64,000 nucleotides of DNA from Actinomycetota bacterium (GCA_026392355.1 JAPLCF010000029.1:162617-226616); one strand, 5' to 3'; positions 17,297 to 26,436 are shown, numbered from the stretch's first letter. Numbers and translations are program-made. Notes: a model not told the origin generated them from the letters alone.

Positions 17297-17682
17297 GCGT
17301 TGCCCTGCCGATCCAGCCAGCCCTGCAGCAGCTCGGCGGCGGCGCGGGCGTCAAGCCCGGCCTCCCCACCCTTGGTCTGCGCGACGGCGCTCGTGAAGCG
17401 CTCGTCCTCGAACTCGATCGGCACGTCCGTCTGCGGGCGCAGACGCCCGACGAACGCCATCGTGGCGTTGGCCTGGTCACCGCGCGTGCCGTCGGGCATC
17501 AGCGGCAGGCCAACGAGGAGCAGCTCGGCCTCGTGCTCCGCGATCACCTGCAGCAGCCGTGCGGTGCCCTCCTTGGCGCCGATGCGCTCGATCGTCTCGA
17601 GCGGGCGCGCAAGGGTGCCCGAGGGGTCGCACACAGCTACGCCGGTGCGGGCCGATCCGTAGTCGAGTGCCACGACCTTCAC
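17293..17682 (-). CDS. ruvX: RuvX/YqgF Holliday-junction resolvase-like nuclease
   Basis: RNase H-fold protein implicated in 16S rRNA 5' processing and possibly recombination. The start is placed at GTG 17682, giving VKVVALDYGSARTGVAV at the N-terminus, where the first catalytic Asp sits. Other motifs: VGLPLMPDG, EFEDERFTS (Glu), and LDARAAAELLQGWLD (Asp). About 129 aa, normal for the family. It lies between alaS and mltG, a conserved setting in actinobacteria. Confidence 0.93.
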   Translation of the reverse strand: MKVVALDYGSARTGVAVCDPSGTLARPLETIERIGAKEGTARLLQVIAEHEAELLLVGLPLMPDGTRGDQANATMAFVGRLRPQTDVPIEFEDERFTSAVAQTKGGEAGLDARAAAELLQGWLDRQGNA

Positions 17683-17747
17683 AGGCCGCACCCTAGCCGC
17701 TGACGCGCGCCGCACGACGCGCGAAAACGCGCAACTTCGCGCCGGAA

Positions 17748-20387
17748 TCAGGCAGGCAGTTGCTCGGCCAGCGCCGCCAGGCCTGCCTCGAGCGCAGCGG
17801 GGATACCGCTTGCATCCTTGCCACCGGCCCGTGCCAGATTCGGCTTGCCGCCACCACCGCCACCCACGAGCGGCGCTGCGACCTTCATCACGGCGCCCGC
17901 GTCGGCACCGGCAGCCACGGCCTCGGGTGTCGCCGCGCAGATCAGCGCGACCTTGCCGGCGTTCTCGCCGATCAGCAGCACCACGCTCGAGCCAAGCGCG
18001 CCACGCAGGTGGTCGGCCAGCTCGAGCAACGCATCGGGGGCGATCTCGCCCACGCCCGCGGCGACGAGCTTCACGCCACCGCGCTCCTGCGCCTGCGCCG
18101 CCAGCTCATCAACGGCCGCACCGCCGGCAGACCCGCCGCCGGCCTTCAACTGCTTCTCGAGCTCGCGCACCTTGGCCTGCAGCTCACGGACGGCCTCGGG
18201 CAGGCGCTCGGGGCCGACCTTAAGCGCCTTCGACGCCTCGTCGGCGGCGCGCTCGCGCTGGCGCAGCAGGTCGATCGCGACGCCACTGGTGACCGCCTCG
18301 ATGCGACGCACGCCCTGGCCGACGCTCGACTCCGAGACGATCCGCATCGGGCCGATCTCGGCCGTCGTGGCCACGTGCGTGCCGCCGCACAGCTCGCGCG
18401 AGAAGCCCTCGATCTCCACGACACGCACCACGTCGCCGTACTTCTCGCCGAACAGCATCATGGCGCCCAGCTCGCGTGCCTCGTCCTGCGAGGTCTCGAA
18501 CGTAAAGACGCGATGCCCTTCGATGACGACGCGGTTGACGATGTCCTCGACGCGCGCCAACTCCTCGGGCGTCATCGGGGTCTCGTGCGAGAAGTCGAAG
18601 CGCAGCTTGTCGGGGCGCACCGAGGAGCCCTTCTGGCGGACGTGATCGCCGAGCACCTCCTGCAGCGCGCGGTGCAAGACGTGCGTACCGGTGTGGTTGG
18701 CCTGCGTCGGGCGGCGACTCGTCGTGTCGACGATCGCGCGCACCTCTTGGTTGTCCATCAGCTCGCCGTGCTCCATGACGACAATCAGCGTCTGGTCCTT
18801 GTCGAAGCGGATCACGTCGACGATCGCGGCGCGGCCCGTGTCGGACTCGATGTGGCCGGCGTCGGAGACCTGGCCACCACCCTCGGGATAGAACGGCGAC
18901 TCACGCAGCTTCACGGCGATGCGGCCATCGCCGACGTCGGTGAGGGCGCCGATGCGCGTGCGGATGTCGTTGTGGTCGTAGCCGACGAACTCGGTCACGA
19001 ACCCGGCCTCGCGCGCGAACGCGGCGACCTTGTCCATGTCGACACCGCCACCCTTGCCGGCCGCGCTACGGGCGCGCTGGCGCTGCGCCTCCATCAGCTC
19101 GGCAAAGCCAGCCTCATCAACAGAGAGATCCTGTTCGGCGACGAGCTCTTGCGTGAGCTCGAACGGGAAGCCATACGTGTCGTGCAAGAGGAAGGCGTCG
19201 GCGGCGGGCAGCGCGGTGCCGCCCTCGCTGCGCACGCGCGCGATGCGCTCCTCCAGCTGGTTCGTGCCGGTCTCGAGGGTGCGCAGAAAGCGCTCCTCCT
19301 CGCCACTGAGGATGCGGATCACGTCGTCGCGATTCTGCACGAGCTCGGGATAGACGTCGCCGAGCTGCGTGATCACGAGATCGGTGAGGCGCTCGAGGAA
19401 CGTGCCCTGGATGCCGAGGCGATGGCCGTGCGAGACGGCGCGACGGATAACGCGTCGCAGGATGTATCCGCGCGACTCGTTGGCGGGCAGCACGCCGTCG
19501 GCGGCGAGGAACGTCATCGCACGGCCGTGGTCGGCCAGCACGCGCAGCGCCTTGGTGTGGATGCCGCCGGACTCGTACGAGGTACCGGTCCAGTCTTCGA
19601 TCGCGGCGATGATCGCCTTAAAGCCGTCGGTCTCGTAGACCGAGTGCACGCCCTGCTGGAGTGCGGCGACGCGCTCAACACCCGCGCCCGTGTCGACGCC
19701 CGTCTTGGGCAGCGGCGACAGCGAGCCGTCCTCGGCCTGGTCGTACTGCATGAACACGAGGTTCCAGAATTCGAGGAAGCGGTCGCAGTCGCAGCCGGGC
19801 TTGCAGCCGTCGGGGCCAGCGGCGCGGCCACAGCCATGCTCCGGGCCGCGGTCGTAGTAGAGCTCGCTGCACGGGCCGCACGGTCCGGTCGGACCGGCCT
19901 GCCAGAAGTTGTCTTTGCGGCCGAGACCGACGATGCGCTCGGCGGGCACGCCCTGGGCGAGCCACAAGTCGCGCGCCTCGTCGTCGCCCGGCACCTGGTC
20001 GTCGCCGGCGAAGACCGTGATCCACACCTTGTCGGTGTCCATCTGCCACGCACCACTGACGAGCGTCCAGGCAAACTCGATCGCGCCGGCCTTGAAGTAG
20101 TCGCCGAACGAGAAGTTGCCCATCATCTCGAAGAAGGTGAGATGGCGCGCGGTCTTACCGACCTCGTCGATGTCCGTCGTGCGGAAGCACTTCTGCACGC
20201 TCGTCAGGCGCGAGCCCGGCGGCGTGTCGAGACCGAGGAAGAACGGCTTGAACGGCTGCATGCCTGCGGTCGTCAGCAGGACAGACGGATCGAGCGATGC
20301 GGGCACGAGGCTCGCCGAGGGCATGACGAGATGCCCGTTCTGCTCGAAGTGGTTCCGATAGGCGGCGCGGATTTCGTGAGCCAGCAT
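17748..20387 (-). CDS. alaS: Alanyl-tRNA synthetase
   Basis: Charges tRNA-Ala and edits mischarged Ser/Gly. 879 aa. Class II catalytic core from the N-terminus (FEQNGHLVMPSASLVP, QPFKPFFLG, SVQKCFRTTDID), a Cys-rich insert around residues 165-200, the editing domain with the zinc ligands in HTGTHVLHRAL and CGGTHVATT, a coiled-coil stretch near 720-745, and a C-terminal DHHA1 domain with GGGGGGKPNLARAGG. Complete. Lies 65 bases before ruvX. Confidence 0.98.
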   Translation of the reverse strand: MLAHEIRAAYRNHFEQNGHLVMPSASLVPASLDPSVLLTTAGMQPFKPFFLGLDTPPGSRLTSVQKCFRTTDIDEVGKTARHLTFFEMMGNFSFGDYFKAGAIEFAWTLVSGAWQMDTDKVWITVFAGDDQVPGDDEARDLWLAQGVPAERIVGLGRKDNFWQAGPTGPCGPCSELYYDRGPEHGCGRAAGPDGCKPGCDCDRFLEFWNLVFMQYDQAEDGSLSPLPKTGVDTGAGVERVAALQQGVHSVYETDGFKAIIAAIEDWTGTSYESGGIHTKALRVLADHGRAMTFLAADGVLPANESRGYILRRVIRRAVSHGHRLGIQGTFLERLTDLVITQLGDVYPELVQNRDDVIRILSGEEERFLRTLETGTNQLEERIARVRSEGGTALPAADAFLLHDTYGFPFELTQELVAEQDLSVDEAGFAELMEAQRQRARSAAGKGGGVDMDKVAAFAREAGFVTEFVGYDHNDIRTRIGALTDVGDGRIAVKLRESPFYPEGGGQVSDAGHIESDTGRAAIVDVIRFDKDQTLIVVMEHGELMDNQEVRAIVDTTSRRPTQANHTGTHVLHRALQEVLGDHVRQKGSSVRPDKLRFDFSHETPMTPEELARVEDIVNRVVIEGHRVFTFETSQDEARELGAMMLFGEKYGDVVRVVEIEGFSRELCGGTHVATTAEIGPMRIVSESSVGQGVRRIEAVTSGVAIDLLRQRERAADEASKALKVGPERLPEAVRELQAKVRELEKQLKAGGGSAGGAAVDELAAQAQERGGVKLVAAGVGEIAPDALLELADHLRGALGSSVVLLIGENAGKVALICAATPEAVAAGADAGAVMKVAAPLVGGGGGGKPNLARAGGKDASGIPAALEAGLAALAEQLPA

Positions 20388-20421
20388 TGCCCCGGCAGGG
20401 TACGCGATGCCCCGCGGCCGG

Positions 20422-20509
20422 GGTTCAGGTTCGGAATGGGGTCAGACCCCAAACCGAACTTGACGATCGAGGTTCGGTTTGGGGTCTGACCCCATTCCGA
20501 ACCTGAACC
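20422..20509. repeat. Long near-perfect inverted repeat (GGGTCAGACCC type)
   Basis: About 39-base arms, 20422-20461 and 20469-20509, are reverse complements except for one or two bases around a 7-base spacer. Each arm contains GGTTCGGAATGGGGTCAGACC, whose GGGGTCAGACCCC centre is itself palindromic. It fills most of the 128-base gap between mnmA and alaS, both transcribed leftward, and could act as a transcript-processing or attenuation hairpin. The same sequence recurs at 33.6 kb, so it is a dispersed repeat rather than a plain terminator. Confidence 0.9.
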
Positions 20510-20515
20510 CCACCG

Positions 20516-21910
20516 TCAGCCGGCGACGACGCCGGCGGCCACGATGCAGTCGCCGTCGTAGAGCGCAGCCACCTGGCCGGGTGCGACCTGGAAGGCGTCG
20601 CGGTCGAGCAGCAGGGTCGCCGTGCCATCGGCGTGTGCTTCGAACGCTGCGGGGATCGGCTCGGCGCGCACACGAAAGCTCGCACCGACACGATCGCAGG
20701 GCACGCGCAGCCGCACGTCGCGCAGCTCGACCTCACGACGACCGAGGCGCTCGAGCGTGGCGACCACGACGGTGTTGGCAGGGGCATCGACCTTCAGCAC
20801 GTGCAGGGCGTCGGTGCCGCGCGAGACGCCGAGGCCACGACGCTGGCCGGGCGTAAAGGCCACGGCGCCGTGGTGCGTGCCGAGTTCCACACCCTCCTCG
20901 TCGACGATCGGGCCAGGCACCAGCTCGACGCCCTGGCGCTCGAGGAATGGCGCCAGCTCGCCGCCGCCGAGAAAGCACACCTCCTGGCTCTCCGGTGTCT
21001 TCGCCGCGGCGAGGCCCTTCGTCTCGGCCTCGGCAACCACGTCGCGCTTGATGCGCTCGCCGAGCGGCAGCCGTACACGGGCGAGGATCGCCGGGTCAAC
21101 GAGCGCGAGCATGGCCGACTGGTCCTTATCGGGGTCGGCGCCGCGCGCCACCAGCAGCGCACCGTCGCGCTCAACGAGCCGCGCGTAGTGGCCGGTGCGC
21201 CACTCGCTACAGCCGAGGCGTGAGGCGACGGCATCGATGGCATCGAAGCGGAAGGAGCCGTTGCAGGTCGCGCAGGGGTTAGGTGTCTCACCCGCGGCGT
21301 AGCCCGCCACGAACGGCTCGACGACCGCAGCGCGGAAGTCCTCGCGCAGGTCGAGCATGAAGTGCGGCATGCCCTTGGCGTGGCACAGATCGCGCGCGGC
21401 GCGCACGGCGCTCGGGGCACAACAGGCGCGCTCAGGGTTCGGCGCCGACGGGTCGATCCAGAGCCGGAGCGTCAGCCCGACTGCCTCGTGCCCCTCCTCA
21501 ACGGCACCGGTGAGCACCATCGCGGAGTCGACGCCACCGCTCATGGCAATACCCACGCGGTGCGAGTCGGCGGCCAGCGAGGCACCGCGCACGACGGCGT
21601 CACCAAGCGCAGCGTGCAGCGCGTCCACGGCAGTGAGTGCGCACTCCGGCGAATCGATCGTCGTGCCGGCGAGCACGTCGGCAAGGCCAAGCCGTGCGGC
21701 GTCGAGCAGCTCTCTCCCCTCCGCCGCCTCGGCCAGCCACGCGGCGGCGGCGGTCGTGGAGGCGCAGGCATCGGCACCGAAACGCACCTCAGCGAGTCGC
21801 GCGCCTTCAAGGCGCAGGGTGAACCGCACGCGGTCGTCGCAGCGCCCGCCGCCGGCGCTGCCCGCGCCGTCGGGGAGCTCGATCGTGCCAGCGCGGGAGA
21901 GGTCGATCAT
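20516..21910 (-). CDS. mnmA: IscU-like scaffold domain fused to tRNA 2-thiouridylase MnmA
   Basis: 464 aa. Residues about 20-108 resemble the Fe-S scaffold IscU/NifU: DDRVRFTLRLEG, then RFGADACAST, then DSPECALTAVDALHAAL. The three scaffold cysteines (C24, C49, C90) and the Asp near the first (D26) are kept; IscU His105 is Glu89. From about residue 117 it is MnmA, which installs 2-thiouridine at U34: P-loop AMSGGVDSA, catalytic Cys213 in NPCATCNGS, second Cys312 in SQEVCFL, GHYAR and KDQSAML. The start overlaps the cysteine desulfurase stop (ATGA). The arrangement suggests direct sulfur or cluster hand-off from desulfurase through scaffold to thiolase. Confidence 0.93.
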   Translation of the reverse strand: MIDLSRAGTIELPDGAGSAGGGRCDDRVRFTLRLEGARLAEVRFGADACASTTAAAAWLAEAAEGRELLDAARLGLADVLAGTTIDSPECALTAVDALHAALGDAVVRGASLAADSHRVGIAMSGGVDSAMVLTGAVEEGHEAVGLTLRLWIDPSAPNPERACCAPSAVRAARDLCHAKGMPHFMLDLREDFRAAVVEPFVAGYAAGETPNPCATCNGSFRFDAIDAVASRLGCSEWRTGHYARLVERDGALLVARGADPDKDQSAMLALVDPAILARVRLPLGERIKRDVVAEAETKGLAAAKTPESQEVCFLGGGELAPFLERQGVELVPGPIVDEEGVELGTHHGAVAFTPGQRRGLGVSRGTDALHVLKVDAPANTVVVATLERLGRREVELRDVRLRVPCDRVGASFRVRAEPIPAAFEAHADGTATLLLDRDAFQVAPGQVAALYDGDCIVAAGVVAG

Positions 21911-23037
21911 GCCGAGGCCTCGCGTGCCGCATCGAGGCCCTGCTCGATCTCCGCCCAGGCGGCAACGAGCGCGTCGATCTCCTCGGGCGTCGTGGTCGGC
22001 CCGAGCGTCACGCGCACTGCACCGCGGGCGAAGGTCTGGTCGATGCCCATCGCGCCGAGCACGGGGTCGGGCTGCGGATCGCCACTGGCACAGGCCGAGC
22101 CAGCCGAGACCGCGATGTCGCGCTCGTCGAGCAAACGCACGACGGTGTCGCCGCGGTAGGCCGTCAGCAGCAGCGCGTGTCCGGGCAGGCGCTGCGCAGC
22201 ACCGCCCGCCACGGGCAGCGCGAGTCGCTGCTCAAGGTCGTCGCGCAGCGCGGCGCGGCGCTCGCGCTCGGCCGGCGCGTCGTCGCCCTGCCGAATGCGC
22301 AGCGCCTCGGCCAGTGCCACGGCGCCGGCGAGGTTCTCGGTGCCCGAGCGCAGGCCGCGCTCCTGGCCACCGCCATGATTGATCGGCTCGAGCGTGCGCA
22401 CGCCAGGGCCCACGACGGCACCCACGCCACGCGGACCGCCGAGCTTGTGCGCCGCGACCGCCAGTGTGACGTCGCCTGGTAGCAGGCCGACATCGAGGTC
22501 CATGCCGGCCGCTGCCTGCACGGCATCGATGTGCAGCGGTACGTCGGAGTGCGCACAGATCGCGGCGGCCTCGGCCAGCGGCTGGATCACGCCGGTCACA
22601 TTGCTCGCGGCCATCACACAGGCCAGCGCATCGCCCGGCCGCACGAGCTCGCCAAGGGCCATCACGTCGAGTTGCCCGTCGGCCAGCACGGGCGCAATCG
22701 CGACGGTCCACCCGCGCGCAGCGAGACTCTCGGCCGCACGCGTCACCGCGGGGTGCTCGAGCGCACTGATGACGATGCGGCCGGGCTCGCCCTGGCAGCG
22801 GCCCAGCACCGCGATGTTGTCGGCCTCGGTCCCGCCGCCGGTCAGGATCACGTCATCGGCCTGCGCACCAAGCGCGGCGGCGATGCCGGCCCGCGCCTCA
22901 TCAAGATCGGCGCGCGCCTGCCGCCCGAGCGCATGCGGCTCCGACGGATTGCCAAAGCGCCCCGTCAAAAACGGCAGCATCTTCGTAACCACCGCCGGAT
23001 CCGGCGGCGACGTGGCAGCGTGGTCGAGGTAGATCAC
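21907..23037 (-). CDS. iscS: Cysteine desulfurase
   Basis: PLP enzyme that moves sulfur from cysteine to a protein persulfide. 376 aa: N-terminal YLDHAATSPP, GGGTEADNIAVLG, ALEHPAV (His), HIDAVQAAG-like HIDAVQAAAGM, PLP lysine in AAHKLGGPRG, and the mobile-loop Cys in SAGSACASGDPQP. Its length and loop fit the IscS/NifS group. Coupled to the scaffold-MnmA fusion, so its main partner here is probably tRNA thiolation. A truncated piece of the GGGGTCAGA repeat lies just upstream at about 23063-23075. Confidence 0.94.
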   Translation of the reverse strand: MIYLDHAATSPPDPAVVTKMLPFLTGRFGNPSEPHALGRQARADLDEARAGIAAALGAQADDVILTGGGTEADNIAVLGRCQGEPGRIVISALEHPAVTRAAESLAARGWTVAIAPVLADGQLDVMALGELVRPGDALACVMAASNVTGVIQPLAEAAAICAHSDVPLHIDAVQAAAGMDLDVGLLPGDVTLAVAAHKLGGPRGVGAVVGPGVRTLEPINHGGGQERGLRSGTENLAGAVALAEALRIRQGDDAPAERERRAALRDDLEQRLALPVAGGAAQRLPGHALLLTAYRGDTVVRLLDERDIAVSAGSACASGDPQPDPVLGAMGIDQTFARGAVRVTLGPTTTPEEIDALVAAWAEIEQGLDAAREASA

Positions 23038-23093
23038 GCGTGAAGTGTCGCAGCGTTCAGGCCGTGTTTGGGGTCAGAACCATCCGGAGCCGC

Positions 23094-23387
23094 TTACTCC
23101 ATCAGCCCGGTCGCCTCCATGGCGAGCAGCACGACCAACAGCGCGAACGGCAGCAGCGCGACGAACCCGACGATCGAGCGTTCGCCCTTGCGGACGATTG
23201 CGTACACCTCGACAAGACCACCGAACGCGATCAGCGCCCACGTGAACGCGAGCGGGTTGACGCCCTGATCGCGCGAATTCGTCGCGATCAGGATGACCAG
23301 CATCACGAACGCGATGGCGGTCAGGAGCGCGCCGATCGTGCCGCTGCGCGTGGTCGGGAGCACACGGTGTCGCTCGATCGCTGCCAT
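23094..23387 (-). CDS. Small membrane protein, three predicted helices
   Basis: 97 aa, not recognised. Three hydrophobic segments are seen at about residues 17-36, 46-64 and 73-91, with a short basic loop KGERS between the last two. Start ATG 23387. The preceding 250 bases, read on the same strand, contain nested stems (23440-23575) and may be a structured leader. No enzymatic motif. Confidence 0.65.
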   Translation of the reverse strand: MAAIERHRVLPTTRSGTIGALLTAIAFVMLVILIATNSRDQGVNPLAFTWALIAFGGLVEVYAIVRKGERSIVGFVALLPFALLVVLLAMEATGLME

Positions 23388-23439
23388 GGCCTGACGCTAC
23401 CGCGCCCCTCAGAGCCGGCATCCGAAGATTCCCGCGCAT

Positions 23440-23575
23440 GCCCCGCGGCAAGCCAACCGGGTGCAAGGTGCTTTCACCCGCCGCGCTCCGTGTCCCGTCG
23501 AACCTGCTTTATGCAGGTGGGTCCCCCGCTCGACGCGACCGGGTTGGGGTGGCGCCGGGACAGACAGGGTCCCAT
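23440..23575 (-). ncRNA. Structured leader RNA candidate
   Basis: Three well-paired hairpins sit in a row: CGCGGC (23444-23449) with GCCGCG (23480-23485) and an inner GGGTG/CACCC; GTCGA-ACCTGC (23497-23507) with GCAGGT (23513-23518) and TCGAC (23530-23534), leaving an unpaired GGGGGACCC on the minus strand; and GGGAC/GTCCC (23557-23573). On the minus strand this precedes the small membrane protein gene. GGGGGACCCA is also a conserved piece of the c-di-AMP (ydaO) riboswitch, but the rest of that consensus does not fit clearly. Unassigned. Confidence 0.33.
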
Positions 23576-23648
23576 TGGTAGGAACATCGGCTCGAGCGCA
23601 GATCATGGAGCGCAGCGGGATCAAGCAGTCGCAGCGTACAGGCAGCCG

Positions 23649-25541
23649 CTAGCCGGTGACGCTCAGCGCGCCCGACGGCGCCGCGAGCTTCGGTAGCGTC
23701 GCAAACTTGACGATGCGCTTGGTCACGCTCCCACGCTTGATGCTGATCGTGTAGCGCACCCGCAACGAGCCGTTGCGCAGGCGCGCCGTGGCGCGAGAGT
23801 TGAGCGGCACGGTCACCGCCACCGGGCCAGACTTGCGCACGCGACGCGAGGCTTGGCCCGCAGAAATCCAGCGCACCGCCCGGCTGCTGCGTGCGGTCTG
23901 CACATCGGAATACTCGACGCCGATGTTGAGCAGCTGGACCATCTGCTTGTCGGTCAGGGCCTGATTCTCGTTCGCAGCGGCGTACGTTTGGATCACGAGA
24001 TTGATGACGAAACACACGAGCTGGTCGCCCGCGCCGACGCTGCAGTTGTCGCCGCCAAGGTCTTGCACATCCGCATTCGGCACGTCGCTCTTGATCCAGG
24101 CGATGCGCCGCGCTTCCGTCGTCTTGCCGCTCGCTGTCGTCGCCTTCAGGCGAAACCAACGCTCGTCGGGTCCTTTGACCGGGAACGAGCAGGCGTGGAG
24201 CACACTGGCGCCACTGGCCTCCTTGCCCCAACCGGTCGAGTTGGCTCCCGACGGCGTGCACTTCGACAGATCCACGACGGTTTCTGCGCCCATCTTCGAC
24301 GATGCCTGGGACAGCGTGTAGCCGGTGATGGCGGAGCCGTCACAGGTCTTGGGCGTCTTCCACGTCACCTGTAGGCGGTCGCCGTAGCCCGACTTCGAGA
24401 TGTCGAGGATGCCGAAGCTCCAGCCCGTACTCGAGCACGTAGGCGCCACGACAGCCGCAGCTGGCGCGGCCGGACAGGGGCTGGTTGCGTACGCGGAAAG
24501 CAGGAACGGGTAGCCATCGTTGACCGTCGAGCAGATGCCCCACGGCGTGGTGGTGGTCGAGGCCTGCCACCCAGAGGCGATCCCCCAACCCGCGGCGCTA
24601 AACGTGGTGATCGCTTGCAACTCTGCGGTGGACTTGCCGGTTCCGAAAAGACTCGTCGACTGGCCGGTCGTGCCGATGTCCCAAAACGATGCAGTCGCGG
24701 AGGTTGCCGCAGGGACGAAATCGCTTCCCACAAGACCACCGCCGGCGCTCGTGGCTGTGACCCTCCCCGTCGCAAAACTGCGCACGAGCGTTGAGTCTTG
24801 GGCCGCGCCGGCAAGGCCACCGACATACGAGGTTCCCGTCACCGAACCGCGTGCGTACGAATCATTGATTGTGGCGCTCTGAATGTATCCGACAAGTCCA
24901 CCAACCGACTGTTGACCCGTCACGACGGCCGTCGAACTCGAGCCGGAAACAACTAGGGGGTCAGAAACGACCGTATAGCGATACGTGTAGTTGTTAACGG
25001 CACCAATGAGTCCACCGGCGTATTCTCCGCCGGAGACCGTTGACGTTCCCGTGACGTGCACGTTACTGATTGTCGCGCCGCCGCGTACTGTTCCGGCAAG
25101 GACGCCGACGTGCGGCGAGCTTGTTGCAGAGATCCGTGCACTGGCGATTGTGAGGTTCTTCACGGTGCCGCTGTCGATCACGGCGAACAGGCCCGTGCCA
25201 GCGTACGACGGGTCAGCACTGATCGACAGCCCACTGATGGTGTGACCACCACCGTCATAGGTGCCGTAGAACGCGCCTTGACCGAGAATCGGACTCCAAT
25301 TGCCCACAAGCGTGATGTCTGCCGTCTGCTTGAAGACCATCAGGTTGTCGGAAAACGTGCAGGCGCGAATGTTGTCGAGATCGGTCTGGTTCGCGATGAG
25401 ATACGGATCGCTCGTCGTGCCGCTGCCACTCCAGGGGCGCGGGCAGCCGTTCGCCGAGGCTGCCACTGGCAGAAGTGCTCCGAGAGCAGCGAGCGAAGCG
25501 ACGAGCAGGACCAGACGGCGAAGGCGTGCAGAGGAAACCAT
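23649..25541 (-). CDS. Secreted GLUG-repeat protein
   Basis: 630 aa with an N-terminal signal peptide (ending near VAASANG). Residues about 80-290 are GLUG-type repeats: TGLFAVIDSGTVKNLTI, VGVLAGTVRGGATISNVHV, GGLVGYIQSATINDSYARG and GGLAGAAQDSTLVRSFATG, a pattern found in surface adhesins and IgA-peptidase-like proteins. From about 370 an Ig/fibronectin-like segment with several Cys follows, then a basic C-terminus. No sortase motif or C-terminal anchor is visible. Serine/threonine-rich and less GC-biased than neighbouring genes. The function is probably surface-related; the binding partner is unknown. Confidence 0.8.
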   Translation of the reverse strand: MVSSARLRRLVLLVASLAALGALLPVAASANGCPRPWSGSGTTSDPYLIANQTDLDNIRACTFSDNLMVFKQTADITLVGNWSPILGQGAFYGTYDGGGHTISGLSISADPSYAGTGLFAVIDSGTVKNLTIASARISATSSPHVGVLAGTVRGGATISNVHVTGTSTVSGGEYAGGLIGAVNNYTYRYTVVSDPLVVSGSSSTAVVTGQQSVGGLVGYIQSATINDSYARGSVTGTSYVGGLAGAAQDSTLVRSFATGRVTATSAGGGLVGSDFVPAATSATASFWDIGTTGQSTSLFGTGKSTAELQAITTFSAAGWGIASGWQASTTTTPWGICSTVNDGYPFLLSAYATSPCPAAPAAAVVAPTCSSTGWSFGILDISKSGYGDRLQVTWKTPKTCDGSAITGYTLSQASSKMGAETVVDLSKCTPSGANSTGWGKEASGASVLHACSFPVKGPDERWFRLKATTASGKTTEARRIAWIKSDVPNADVQDLGGDNCSVGAGDQLVCFVINLVIQTYAAANENQALTDKQMVQLLNIGVEYSDVQTARSSRAVRWISAGQASRRVRKSGPVAVTVPLNSRATARLRNGSLRVRYTISIKRGSVTKRIVKFATLPKLAAPSGALSVTG

Positions 25542-25632
25542 CAGAGTACGCTAGTCGAGCTGCGGATCAGCCACAAGCAAGGCGAGCAAATATCCGCCTT
25601 ATTGATCCACGCAGCGACGGGAATTCACACCG

Positions 25633-26436
25633 TCAGCCGACGGCGACGTATTCCACGTCGCCGATGGGCAGCTGCAGGAAGCGCGTGCCCTCGGTGCGGA
25701 AGGCCTCAACATCACCTGTGGCGAGGAAGCGGTACGCCCCACGATGGTCGTCGCCGCGCTGCCAGCCCTTGCGCGCCAGCGTCTCACTGATCTCCTCCGC
25801 GAGCTCCTCGGCGGCGGCGATCGTCTGCACGTCGGGGCCGAGCTCGCGCTGCAGCATGTGGCGGACGAGCGGGTAGTGCGTGCAACCGAGCACGACGACG
25901 TCGACGCCGGCGTCGCGCAGCGGCGCGCAGGCCTGCTGGACCAGCTCGAGCGTGCGCTCGGAGTACGGTTCGCCGCCCTGGATCGACTCGGCCAGGCCCG
26001 GGCAGGCGACCTGCGTTACCTCGATGCCGGCGTCGAGGTCGTGGATCGCCTCGACGTAGCGCTCGCTGTTGACGGTCGCCTCCGTGGCGAGGACGCCGAC
26101 CTTGCGGACGCGGGTGGCCTGAACGGCGGCGTGCGCCTCGGGCGTGATCACGCCAAGCACGGGCACGGGCGACTCGCGCTGCAGCACGGGTAGCGCGGCG
26201 GCGGTTGCCGAGTTACACGCGACGACGATCAGCTTCGCGCCCTGCTCGACGAGGATCGCGGTGAGCTCGCGGCCGTACGCGATCAGCTCCTCGGGAGAGC
26301 GTGGCCCGTACGGGAAGCGGCCGGTATCACCGAGATAGACGACGTCCTCGTGCGGCAGCCGCACGAGCGTGGCGTGCAGGACGGTCAGGCCGCCCACGCC
26401 AGAGTCGAACATGCCAATCGGGGCGTCCGGAGTCAC
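25633..26436 (-). CDS. murI: Glutamate racemase
   Basis: Makes D-glutamate for peptidoglycan. About 267 aa from GTG 26436; the frame stays open further upstream, but only this start gives the family N-terminus PIGMFDSGVGGLTV. The two catalytic cysteines are in VACNSATAA and VLGCTHYPLV; YLGDTGRFPYGPRS and CPGLAESIQ are also typical. Transcribed divergently from the allantoinase gene. Confidence 0.95.
   Translation of the reverse strand: MTPDAPIGMFDSGVGGLTVLHATLVRLPHEDVVYLGDTGRFPYGPRSPEELIAYGRELTAILVEQGAKLIVVACNSATAAALPVLQRESPVPVLGVITPEAHAAVQATRVRKVGVLATEATVNSERYVEAIHDLDAGIEVTQVACPGLAESIQGGEPYSERTLELVQQACAPLRDAGVDVVVLGCTHYPLVRHMLQRELGPDVQTIAAAEELAEEISETLARKGWQRGDDHRGAYRFLATGDVEAFRTEGTRFLQLPIGDVEYVAVG

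Noticed and set aside
17760..20489. A 909-codon open frame on the plus strand
   Set aside because: It lies opposite alaS, which has clear motifs; the reading is rich in Arg/His/Gly and matches nothing.
20422..20509. Ordinary rho-independent terminator
   Set aside because: No T-run follows either arm, and the same sequence recurs elsewhere in the window.
23440..23575. Confident c-di-AMP (ydaO) riboswitch call
   Set aside because: Only GGGGGACCCA fits well; the GGGGTGAATC and CAGCTAAC parts are not present.
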